Below, in pieces: positions 44,825-53,995 of a stretch of DNA of 64,000 nt. The stretch spans positions 31,159,446 to 31,223,445 of the forward strand of contig CM043969.1 in NCBI GenBank assembly GCA_014529385.2, written 5' to 3'. The number at the start of each line of letters is the position of its first letter. Position 1 is the stretch's first letter. The DNA comes from Adiantum capillus-veneris. Taxonomy: Eukaryota > Streptophyta > Polypodiopsida > Polypodiales > Pteridaceae. Position numbers and translations under genes: made by a program. The notes beneath the pieces are model-generated. The model ran no database searches and was not told where the DNA came from. It worked only from the letters and a program-made list of their open reading frames with translations.

Positions 44825-45313
44825 CTATGAGTCTTCAAAAGGATAGATGAAACCTGCTTCTAGGAGTTTCCTTACCTCTTTGAGCAAGGCATCTTGTTGA
44901 ATTACTCCTACTAGCTGCCTGAGCTTCTCTACTACAAGTTTACTTCCCTCCTTGAGATTAATGTGATGTTGAACTACTGTGATGCCAGTGATTTTATCAT
45001 ATTCATCAATGAAAAATGTGGTAAAATTACTTAGCATCAAAATATAATATTCACGCTCCTTCCCACACAACTCACTAGAGAGCATTCGATGTAGCTTACT
45101 TGCTTCTACCAGAGGTTGTATACCCAGTGTCTCCCCTTGTTTTGATGATGATGCATAAGGTTGCTCCATCCTCTTAGGGTCCTTGAGAATGACCCACATC
45201 ACCTCAATTCCACTATCGCTTTCTTCAGTTACTATTGACTCCTCCTCTAATTTGGTTGAAGTGTCACTACTAGAAAACTCATCCCCACAGAGGTTTCTAG
45301 ATCCATGTCGCAT
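44825..45313 (-). pseudogene. Protease-RT linker and RT N-terminus of E
   Basis: 162 codons. An acidic start, then LVEASKLHRMLSSELCGKEREYYILMLSNFTTFFIDEYDKITGITVVQHHINLKEGSKLVVEKLRQLVGVIQQDALLKEVRKLLEAGFIYP, the conserved pre-RT segment seen also in C and D. Confidence 0.8.
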
Positions 45314-45384
45314 TGTCGACCTCTCTTCATGTCATAAAGTATTGGATTCCCTTTGGCATCCTTCATTTGTATTATGCTGGTGTC

Positions 45385-45780
45385 CTAGTCCTGCTTAGCT
45401 CTCATAGCCATAAGCCAAGCCCTTCCTAGAATGATAGGATAGCCCTCCCCCTTGTGTGGCATGACAAAAATGTCCACTTCTACCTCGGTGTTTAACGCCT
45501 TTATCCTAACTATATTTATAACACCAACACATTGAACTTTTTTATTATTTGACATTTTAGCTCGGCATCTACTCACCTCTAAACCCAAAAGATGCATCAT
45601 TTTTTCACTCATGACGCATATTTGTGCGTCACCATCGATGTAGATATTGGAGATGTGATGCCCTCTGATGTGAGCATCCATCACTACTAGTATGTCATCT
45701 AGATTCCTCCGAGAGATAGCCCCAGCTATCTTTGTCTTTGGTCGTCTCGTGCTAACCATCTTTCTCAATTTTCTCCTCAA
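45385..45780 (-). pseudogene. Retropepsin of E
   Basis: 131 codons: NIYIDGDAQICVMSEKMMHLLGLEV and YPIILGRAWLMAMRAKQD. The active-site loop is D-G-D instead of the D-G-G of C and D, so the essential Gly is lost. Confidence 0.82.
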
Positions 45781-45789
45781 CCTAGGTGC

Positions 45790-45945
45790 TACGTGGAGTA
45801 ACTAGGGTGAGGTGAATTTTGACCCCTTTATAGAAACATTCACCCAAAGAGAAATCTACAATGTCAATTTTACATCGTGACTTGGATGGTTTTTTTCTAG
45901 ATTCCCCTTTTCTGGATGGCTTTTTTCTAGATTACACCATGCTTT
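45790..45945 (-). pseudogene. Pre-protease linker of E
   Basis: The minus strand encodes a Ser/Arg/Lys-rich stretch and DFSLGECFYKGVKIHLTLV, equivalent in position to the basic linker of C and D. A short direct repeat TTTTTTCTAGATT occurs twice. This is the 5' limit of recognisable E. Confidence 0.5.
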
Positions 45946-46467
45946 GATTATTTTATCTCTTGGAAGGAAGCTGCATACTCACATGTTTTATCCATTGCCT
46001 CCTCAATTTAAAGCCACCAATTGTAAGATCCTCAATTTTTGGGTCTCTTTTAAAAATAAGAAAAATAGCTTTCGATATCTATTTTGCCAAATTTTGACTT
46101 AAGATGCTCGATTGAAAGTACTGTAAGGATATAAAGTGAAAAGAAAAGGAGTTTCCATGTTCCACTAGGTTAGACGAACGTCTGGTTCGGTTTTGGAAAA
46201 ATCCGCTATTTTAGTTTTTTCATGCTTTTTATGCTTTTAGGTACTTTTTTGCAAAAAGCCAGGTCGGTTCTTTACTCTTTGTGTTCCAGGGAAGCTATGG
46301 TTCAATTTTGAAAAAATATACATTTTGAGTGCTTTTCACTTTATTTTTAGCTTTTCATGATTTTTAGTGCTTTTTAGTGAAGAACGAGTCCGCTTTCTTA
46401 TTCCAATGGACGAGGGGAACCCGTGGTTCAAATTTAGAAAATTTTGTTGTTTTTTGCTTCTTACTGG
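45946..46467. other. Stretch without recognisable genes
   Basis: AT-rich, T-runs, no ORF. Nothing recognised between truncated E and the LTR of H. Confidence 0.5.
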
Positions 46468-46740
46468 TGTGGTTCATCAACACATATAAAACTAAACCAA
46501 AGCACTACCCTTAACCTCAAGACTACATTCAGGTACATCAAAGTGATACACGGAAGAGATATGATGGAGCAAGAATGTAACTCAAAATAGAACTCATATC
46601 CACTCTATTCATCAAGAAAGGAACTACAACCTCAACCCATTACAATCGGATCCATACAAGCGTAGAGTGAGCTTATAACTTTGCTTCACCTGAATGTGGT
46701 TATAACAACCTCAGTCTTGGAATACAACCAACTGTGTTAA
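46468..46740 (-). mobile_element. 3' LTR of element H, distal part
   Basis: Starts TGTGGTTCATCAACACA, resembling the B LTR start (TGTTGTTGAATAAACACA), and ends at a TTAA where the piggyBac-like element 2 begins. Together with 63588-63694 it makes about 380 bp, close to the 395 bp of B. Inferred from order and partial similarity. Confidence 0.5.
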
Positions 46741-46990
46741 CACTAGTTCTATAATTGGACACTAAAGTGTCTTTTTTTTCAACAAAGTTTTGGAAATTTA
46801 CTTGTAAATCTAGAAAGAAGTTTTTTACACCTTGCTTCTACCATAGGTTGGTTATGAGGGAAAGAAAACATTAGATTTTTCTCCATGTCAAAATACAAGC
46901 CCTATGGAGAGAAATGTGGTAGTTTCTAAGTTGTAATTTTCTATAAGATTTCAAGTTGTTTTGTCAAAAAAATCATAGAATTTTAATATC

Positions 46991-47420
46991 TTTTTGTAGA
47001 GGTGATCTTTTTTATGTTTTTAAAAGCCAAGTGCTAGTCTCATTCTAGTACTTAATGTTATAAAACAATGGAATGACCTTCACGAAATAGTTTCAAATTT
47101 AATTTCAAGTTATAAACATAATTTCATACTTGAGCACATGCTGACTAAGAGCATAATTTTGGCCTATCAAAGGACCTCTCATGGAATTGAGGCTATATTA
47201 ATTTCTTTTTGTAGAGGTGATCTTTTTTATGTTTTTAAAAGCCAAGTGCTAGTCTCGTGCTAGTACTTAGTGTTACAAAACAATGGAATGACCTTCAAGA
47301 AATAGTTTCAAATTTAATTTCAAGTTATAAACATAATTTCGTACTTGAGCACGTGCTGACTAAGAGCATACTTTTGGCCTTTCGAAGATTCTCTCATGGA
47401 ATTGGGGCTACTTTAGTGCA
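46991..47420. repeat. 215-bp tandem duplication
   Basis: Two copies, 46991-47205 and 47206-47420, more than 90% alike by eye (shared TAGAGGTGATCTTTTTTATG and later motifs at constant offset 215). It lies inside piggyBac-like element 2. Confidence 0.9.
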
Positions 47421-47678
47421 ATTTGACAACATCAAATGACTTTATATGTTAAAACCAAGAAATTATGTATTTTTTCAGCTCCCTAACTTACTTAAATCTT
47501 ATTGCTTACACCCTATCTTGAAATTTTGATTGTGCAAAAACTCTTGAAAATCTTGAGTCCTCCATATTAACATTGAAGCCAAGGTTTTAGGTATCCCATT
47601 TGTATTCATACCATGCACTTTGATACATTTAGTTGTTATGTGTGGAAAGTTTGAAGTTATTTGAGGTTTTGAATATTT

Positions 47679-47682
47679 ACGT
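47679..47682. repeat. Target-site duplication of D, left
   Basis: ACGT before TGTGAGC, repeated at 63011-63014; it may be read as ACGTT if the LTR is taken to begin one base later. Confidence 0.75.
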
Positions 47683-48827
47683 TGTGAGCAGGATAGAAAC
47701 ACTCAAAACGCCTCTATAATGAACCGACACACACTCTTGGGATGATATACACACACACTATCGGGAACCACTCGGCTTACACAACCCACCTGGCCGAGAC
47801 AGGGAACACACCTATGGAGTGAGAGGAGAGAGACTGCCCATTTACCCACTCTACACACAGAGAAACACCCACACACACACCCAAAAAAATCAGCTCAAAA
47901 GAGAAGAATTTATGATGTTTAAAGACAATTGATCTTGGGCCAACACCAATGGGACAAATAGCTCACACAATATGGGTAAATATGCCAGCTACAATCACAA
48001 ATTGGAGCAGAAGCTTCGCTCATAGGAGAAACTTACACAGCCAAAACAGCAGAAAAACAGTGAGGAATTTGGCAAAATGAACAATGCCATCGCGTCCGGA
48101 ACAGTCCAAAACCCCAGTCTACAATGTCAAAGTGCTCAAATCTGACCTCGAATGAGCAGTTTACGCCCAAAACGGGCTCCAAAACAGCAAAAACACAGTA
48201 ACTCCAGATGTTCCTCCTCTTCTCTCCATATTTTTTCTCATCTTCTCTATGGTTTTTCAGTTCCCACACTTAGATTTATTACTTGGGCACCTTTGGCCTT
48301 TTAGTTAACCTCAAACATACCCCGAACAGGCCAAAAACTGACCTCGCAGTGCATAGTTGTCACCCTGCTGCATCCATCCACACGCCTGGCACTCAACTTT
48401 TTGCAATAATGCATCCCGCCACCATGTGAAGTTGCCCCAAAATATGGTCCTCGTGATGACCTTTCTGCATAATTATCACAAGAAAACACCCACATTGTGT
48501 CCGTACTTATCCACGTGCAAATATTGACCCCATTAGACCTCCTGACGCCACTAGATGCCATCTGACGCACCTGCTTACCTCATGTCGTCAGCCCGCGGAT
48601 AGCTTCCTTGAGAATTTTTACGCACTACCAACTCCTCATTATTATAGAAAAAATACACTAATACTAGTGACGATGAAAATCGATGCACTATGTACATGTT
48701 GCCCTACCTGCACACATGTGGGCCCCACGTAACCACGTGGCTCTCGAAAATGGGCAATCCTTTATTCGATGCACCATGGATGGGTATGTAAATATGTGCA
48801 ATCCCTTTCTCTAAAGAACTCCTGACA
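47683..48827 (-). mobile_element. 3' LTR of D
   Basis: 1145 bp, TGTGAGC...CTCCTGACA on the plus strand. The inner edge is next to a purine-rich tract on the minus strand (GGCTAGGGGATGGGCAAATTA at 48828-48848). Confidence 0.9.
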
Positions 48828-48855
48828 TAATTTGCCCATCCCCTAGCCTGCTAGA

Positions 48856-49200
48856 TCATTTATGATTAGTAGTAGAAAAAAGAGATATGAGACTCGCTGC
48901 ATCACAGGTCTCCTCATCCCTCACATACATTACTTGTTCTTCAGACAACTCATCTTGCTCCACCATCATCAACCTGGCATGATATAATTTAAGACGCAAT
49001 CCATTTACCCTTGACTTATGTTGGATTCTATCCAGGTTAGCCAACTAATATGTACCATTTGGAAAACACTCCACTACCTTGAAAGGGCCTTCCCACTTAA
49101 TTTGAAACTTCTTTTGGAAGGTGTTGTCCAGCTTACTGTTGTAGAGCAAAACCAAATCATGCCTCTTGATACCATTACACTACGGATAATAAGGAGTGGT
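48856..49200 (-). pseudogene. Integrase C-terminal region of D
   Basis: The minus strand encodes KRHDLVLLYNSKLDNTFQKKFQIKWEGPFKVVECFPNGTY, a stop, then LANLDRIQHKSRVNGLRLKLYHARLMMVEQDELSEEQ: the GPY/F-type end. It is joined directly after 'TTPYYPxCNG', so the middle of the core including the catalytic Glu is deleted. It ends about 30 bp before the 3' LTR. Confidence 0.82.
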
Positions 49201-49203
49201 ATG

Positions 49204-50172
49204 CTAGTGCCTAATCTTCATCTTTGCGCATAAAAAGTATAGCAGTTTAGCTCTAAATCCTAGCCCCTTATCTGAAAGTAGCTCCAATGGCACCCCAAAC
49301 TTGCAACATATTTCATCGTACACAAATTCTGCCACATCCTTTGCAGTGATCTGTTTTACTGCTATAGCCTTTGCCCATCTAGAGAGATAGTCCACTGTAG
49401 TCAAAATATAGCTTTTGCCCCTGCTTGTGATAGGTAGTGGGCCTATCGCATCAATCCCCCACTTTTCAAACACAACAAATGCCATAATGGTTTTCCGTAG
49501 CTCTGGCTTCAACACTCTCTTCCCAAATGCTTGACACCTAATACAAGACCTACACCAATGGTGAACATCCTTGTGCAAACTAGGCCATACATACCCCTCT
49601 TGCAAGATCTTATGCAAGGTGATCTTTAGAGAAAAATTTCCACCACATGCACCTTCATGATTCTCTTCCAACACTCTATAAAGCTCCTCCCGCCAAGGTA
49701 CACGTCGCAACACAAGATCAGCCCCTTTCATATATAAGACATCACCAATCAATTTGTACTTGGATTCTCTACGCACAAAACCATACTTCTGAGACTTGTG
49801 AATGTCCTTCGGAATGATGCCTGTTAGCAAAAACTCCTCTTCTTGAGCCAAACTTTCTCGGCCATGGTAAAGAGGTAAATCGGTCCTCAACACAAATAGC
49901 TCCCCCATCATGCTTTGAGCTTCTTCATGTGCCTCTCCATTTAGAGCACGTTCAATGTGTCTGATGCTCCATGCTTCGAAATTTTTTAATAGGCCTTTAA
50001 TTCTGAAACACATTTCCTTCAAAGAGGTGTTCTTGCTCTTCCACACACCCAGCACTTGCTTCACAACTAATAAGGCATCACCTTTTATGCTCAACCTTCT
50101 AATCCCATGCTTCAAACAAATGTGTAATCCGGCTTCCAAAGTAGCATATTCAGCCTCATTGTTAATATTACA
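49204..50172 (-). pseudogene. Second RNase H and integrase core of D
   Basis: The open frame 49204-50139 begins in the archaeal-type RNase H (with NNEAEYATL just upstream; LHICLKHGIRRLSIKGDALLVVKQVLGVW). It runs through the integrase zinc site (WCRSCIRCQ) and the core with WGIDAIGPLP and LSDKGLGF (two Asp). It stops at KIRH where the deletion removes the Glu region. The N-terminal part of the second RNase H is also deleted. Confidence 0.87.
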
Positions 50173-50439
50173 CTAGCATACTAGCTCTCCTTCCGAGAAT
50201 TTTCTCTCTGCTACCAACTTCACTCGGCTTGCACAATACACTGGCCTCATATAATGGCTTCCCTTCCCCTTCTGCAATAGCATGGCTCCAATGGCATCAT
50301 CCCCTACTGATGGATTTACATTAAAAAAATTCTCCCAATTAGGAGCCTGCATGGCTGACAACCCCCCTAACACCTCTTTCACCTCTTGAAACACTTCTTC
50401 ACACTTGTCATCCCACTGCAATGGATCATGCTTTGCCAC
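50173..50439 (-). pseudogene. Retroviral RNase H start of D
   Basis: 88 codons: LQWDDKCEEVFQEVKEVLGGLSAMQAPNWENFFNVNPSVGDDAIGAMLLQKGKGSHYMRPVYCASRVKLVAERKFSEGELVC. It ends at a stop and is followed directly by the middle of the second RNase H, so several hundred bases are missing compared with C. Confidence 0.82.
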
Positions 50440-50595
50440 TTGTTGTAATGGATAAAGGAGCTATGAAGACAATGTAATAAACCGCGCCATGTATTTCACT
50501 TTGTGTATAAAGGTTGCCAATTGATTTGTACTCGTAGGTGATGGAAGAAGAATAATAAACTTAACCTTCTATGGATCATCGTCAATGCCATTTTC
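50440..50595 (-). pseudogene. RT thumb remnant of D
   Basis: Broken frames between the RT palm and RNase H start (minus strand near 50460-50560 encodes ATFIHKVKYMARFITLSS-like residues). Only position and weak similarity support it. Confidence 0.5.
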
Positions 50596-51070
50596 TCACA
50601 CCATATGGCCCAATAACTTTACCCTTGGCTGTGCTAGATGACATTTCTTTGGATTTAGTTGTTCTCCACATTCATCATATCGAGCCAATACCATATGCAA
50701 CTTCTCATGGTGTTCAACCCTACTGCTGTAGACACAGAAGTCGTCCATAAAAGCTTTAACACAACTACCAATGAATGGTTCCAATACCCAATTTGCTCTC
50801 TCTTGATAAAAAGATGGTCCATTTGACAACCCAAATGGAAATATCGTGTAGCAATAGAAACCCCATGGCGTAATGAAAGTTGTCTTTGTTCGGTCTTTAA
50901 GAGCAATCTTCAATTGAAAATAGCCTGAAAAACCATCACACACATTGTACTTCTCATAACCTGCCACCACTGAATCCAAGATCTGATCGATGAATGGAAG
51001 AGGGTATGGGTTCTTCTTAGTGGCTTCATTTAAGGGTTTAAAATCTACACAAATCCTCCACTTCTCATCC
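50596..51070 (-). pseudogene. Reverse transcriptase of D
   Basis: Frame 50596-50979 has KYNVCDGFSGYFQLKIALKDRTKTTFITPWGFYCYTIFPFGLSNGPSFYQ, the active site FMDDFCVYSS and LNPKKCHLAQPRVKLLGHMV. Upstream 50980-51070 holds WRICVDFKPLNEATKKN-like residues in another frame. RT core residues are intact. Confidence 0.9.
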
Positions 51071-51079
51071 TTCTTTGGG

Positions 51080-51496
51080 CTAACTACTCACCCATTCTGT
51101 GGTTTCCACTGGGACTATGAACCCTGCCTTCAATAACTTGTCCACCTCTTCTCGCAAGGCTTCCATCTGCTCTTGACCCATCCTTCTTCGCCTTTGCTGC
51201 ACTGGCTTAGCACCTTCTTTCAGCTCTATATGCATCTCTTCGCCCTTGAATCCTCTAATCTCTTCATATGAAGTAATGAGAAAAACAGGAAAACTAGCCA
51301 GCATGTTCAAATATATTTCCTTCTCCATAGTTGAGAGGTCTCCACTGATCATTTGTGTCATTAATTCTTGTTTCTTTGACAATTCAACCTTGGTTTGCAT
51401 CAGCCCTTCAATCACTTCATAAGGCCCTTCATTTGCATCTTCAACTTCATTTGCAAATGCAACTAAACCAGACTCCTGGATTTCTTTTTCCATCAA
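51080..51496 (-). pseudogene. Protease-RT linker and RT N-terminus of D
   Basis: 138 codons: acidic start, ELMTQMISGDLSTMEKEIYLNMLASFPVFLITSYEEIRGFKGEEMHIELKEGAKPVQQRRRRMGQEQMEALREEVDKLLKAGFIVPVETTEWVS. It is the same module as in C and E. It begins just after a MITE insertion. Confidence 0.82.
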
Positions 51497-51509
51497 AAGA
51501 AATGCAACA

Positions 51510-51797
51510 GGGTGAAAGCATGTTAACCTGTCGCGCTTTTTGTGCTAGTTAGCAGTTTCAAGTTAGCACATCTTCAAAAAGTTGGGCGTCCGGTAAATTT
51601 TTTACAAATAATATCAAAATTTGTCAGAGGTTTTACATTTGGATTCTTTGTTTCAAGTGCTTTCTATTGATATATCATATGTCATAGATCTTGGAGATGT
51701 AGCTCAAGTTATTGTACTAGTTAGCATATGTCAAAATTGTGCTAGTTAACATTGTCCAGGACGTGAAAAAGCATGACAAGTTAACATGCTTTCACCC
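51510..51797. mobile_element. Small MITE in D
   Basis: 288 bp with terminal inverted repeats GGGTGAAAGCATGTTAAC(C/T)TGTC, about 22 of 23 matching. The interior has further inverted motifs (GTGCTAGTTAGC near the left, GTGCTAGTTAAC near the right) and no ORF. I see no clear target duplication, so its superfamily is unassigned. It interrupts the protease-RT linker of D. Confidence 0.75.
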
Positions 51798-52367
51798 AAA
51801 ATCAGCCTCCTCATTACTGTTGGTAGTACTATCACTGTCCTCATCAGACACTGTGGAATGGTCTTCATCACTAGACTCATCCTCATCTTCATAAAGATCC
51901 TCCAATCGTTTCCTTGTGTCCATATTGTATAGCTTCTTGGCACATATCTTTCCATAGAGGCTAATCGTACCACGTCTCCAATCTTGAATAGATCCCACTG
52001 CGCAAAACCATGGTCTGCCTAAGATAATAGGATATGCTCCCAACCTTGCTGGCATCACATGAAAATCAATCACCACCTTTGCATCATATGCCTCCACTTC
52101 TAAGCTCTTTACAACACCCAAACATTTTACTTTCTGATGGTTTGCCAATCTAATCCAAAAACCTGACACCCCAGTCACTTTAAGACCCATCTTCTCAACG
52201 CATGAGTGTGTTATAACACATATTTGGGCTCCACCATCCACATAACCTTGTCCCAGATTTTTCCTTTTGTGCCACACATCTACTATTGGGCAAATGTCTG
52301 ATAGCTCGTCCATTGCCAACACTTTTATTGAACCTCTCTCTGGCTCTTTCTCCATTGGGTTAACCAT
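51792..52367 (-). pseudogene. Retropepsin of D
   Basis: 191 codons: QGYVDGGAQICVITHSCVEKMGLKVTG (active-site D-G-G), VVIDFHVMPARLGAYPIILGRPWFCAVGSIQDW, then an acidic Ser/Asp/Glu tail. The last codons run into the MITE. Confidence 0.87.
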
Positions 52368-52379
52368 CCTCTTCCATTG

Positions 52380-52583
52380 TCACTTTAGCTTAGGCACCAC
52401 CTCTATAAGTTGCCCAAAAGTAACATTTGCCTTCCTGCTTGTTAGATCCTCCTTCAAGTCATAGCTTAATTGCCCATCCCCTAGTGGAAAATCTGAAACA
52501 TGAAACTTGCGATGAGCCCTTCTTTTCCTCTTGGCTTTGACATCCTCGCCTTCATGACTCTTTCCCTTCTTCTTACTAGACAT
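52380..52583 (-). pseudogene. Pre-protease linker of D
   Basis: 67 codons: KKKGKSHEGEDVKAKRKRRAHRKFHVSDFPLGDGQLSYDLKEDLTSRKANVTFGQLIEVVPKLK. The RKANVTFGQL block corresponds to RANITFGQL in C. Basic, probably part of the gag-pol junction. It overlaps the upstream gag frame by about 100 bp (frameshift). Confidence 0.7.
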
Positions 52584-53188
52584 GGGGCACTTCTTCCTTC
52601 CTTGTCCTCTGTGGTCCTCTTCCCAATAGGCATCACTAATGTATCCTCTAGCTTTGATGCCTTCTCCAAGGTGACTACACTTATCACTTTTGTCTTTCCC
52701 TTCTCCTCCTGAGTTAATCCACTGGTTCCTTCTTCTCCTTTAATTTCGATGCCATAATCATTTGACCTAGTTAGCACCTGTCTTGGCAATGGATACATGT
52801 CTCCCCCCATCCTTGGTGGCTTATCACATTGCGAGCTGATGTGGCCCAACTCTCCGCAATTATAACATGTGGGTGTCTGCCTCCAGAACCTACCATTGCT
52901 TTGTCCAACACCATTCCTAGGTCTTTCTTCACCTCCTAGCTGATTTGCAAACCTGCCTCGACCTCGATTATTTCCCACTTGACCTAGCATGTTTAGGCTG
53001 AGATTCTTCATTAAATCTACCACTTGCCTCATGTCTTGTCTTAGCCCATCATCTTGCACTATTGTAGTGACCACTACAGGCATAACCTGAGGAGTAACAG
53101 AAACCACTGGTTCATGATGAACCCCTGGCATGCAACCTTGGGAAGAGTCCATAGGCTGAAATTTAGACATCATAGGCAAAGACTCCAT
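52481..53188 (-). pseudogene. gag C-terminal part with zinc knuckle of D
   Basis: 235 codons. Arg/Gly-rich stretch (NNRGRGRFANQLGGEERPRNG) followed by the zinc knuckle CYNCGELGHISSQC (CX2CX4HX4C), then a Lys/Glu/Arg-rich region. RNA-binding part of gag. Confidence 0.85.
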
Positions 53189-53194
53189 CCCTAA

Positions 53195-53730
53195 CTAGCT
53201 CATTTTCCTCAGCTTCCACTCTTTGTTCCTTGCTACCTCTAGTGCATCTTCATATATCCTAGGATTCTTTCGCTCCACTCTCCAACGTATATTCTCCCAA
53301 AGACCAGCCAAGAACGTGTCCTTCTTCATCATGTTAGACGGGGGTACTTGTGGTGCTAAGGCCTTGCACATCCGCTCCCACGCCAATGAAGACTTGCGTA
53401 AGTACACATCTACTGCCTCACCTTCCTTTTGCACCAAACCCTGTACTTCTTGCCTCACTTTGTCAGGATCTTCTATCTTCACAAATCCACTTCTAATCCA
53501 TGCCTTAGATTGTCCCAATTCAATCTTACAGGTGGATCAGCCACACGCAACTCCTCTTCAAATGCTTTGGACCAAACTCGTGCATCACTCTTCAAATAGA
53601 TTTGGAGAAGACATAACATCTGTGCCGGATCATGAATCTGGTTGCTAATACAGGCAACCTCCATCTTTTCCAAAAACTCTTCCACATCTTCATCACTTCT
53701 TCCATGAAACTCCGGATAAGAGAAAGCCAT
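53195..53730 (-). pseudogene. gag capsid of D
   Basis: Two overlapping frames, 53479-53730 (MAFSYPEFHGRSDEDVEEFLEKMEVACISNQI...LLQIYLKSDARVWSKAFEEE) and 53195-53518 (VRQEVQGLVQKEGEAVDVYLRKSSLAWERMCKAL...KDTFLAGLWENIRWRVERKNPRIYEDALEVARN). The pattern is gag capsid. The ATG at 53728-53730 lies only about 40 bp from the copia insertion, so the leader is on the far side of copia. Confidence 0.85.
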
Positions 53731-53765
53731 GGCTACTCAAGTTTTAATGCTTTGAGAACCCCCTC

Positions 53766-53770
53766 GAACA
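53766..53770. repeat. Target-site duplication of copia, left
   Basis: GAACA, repeated exactly at 60881-60885. Confidence 0.95.
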
Positions 53771-53981
53771 TGTTGGGGTGTAGGCCAGGTGGCCGTGGGA
53801 AACCACCCTTGTACACTTTAATTTCCCCTATTCAATATAGGGAGAGAAAAAGGAAGAGTTGACTTCTTCTCTTTCTTCTCCACTAACCCACACAGTGGCT
53901 GAGCTATGTATCTTCCCCTTCCCCATTTCTCTTCTTCCCCTCTCTTGCACACACTCCGTACACGCACGCGCGCACTCATCA
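53771..53981 (+). mobile_element. 5' LTR of copia
   Basis: 211 bp, TGTTGGGGTGTAGGCC...GCGCACTCATCA, with the CTTCTCTTTCTTCTCC pyrimidine-rich middle usual for small copia LTRs. It should hold the promoter. Confidence 0.95.
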
Positions 53982-53983
53982 AT

Positions 53984-53995
53984 TGGTATCAGAGC
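53984..53995 (+). other. Primer-binding site of copia (initiator tRNA-Met)
   Basis: TGGTATCAGAGC, exactly complementary to the 3' end of plant initiator tRNA-Met, two bases after the LTR. Confidence 0.97.

Larger units (their letters stand above)
42210..45945 (-). mobile_element. 5'-truncated Tat-like gypsy element E
   Basis: Minus-strand protease, RT, retroviral RNase H, archaeal-type RNase H, integrase core and integrase C-terminus in Tat order. gag and zinc knuckle are missing; coding similarity to C and D begins in the linker before protease. No LTR or primer site was found on either side. Confidence 0.85.
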
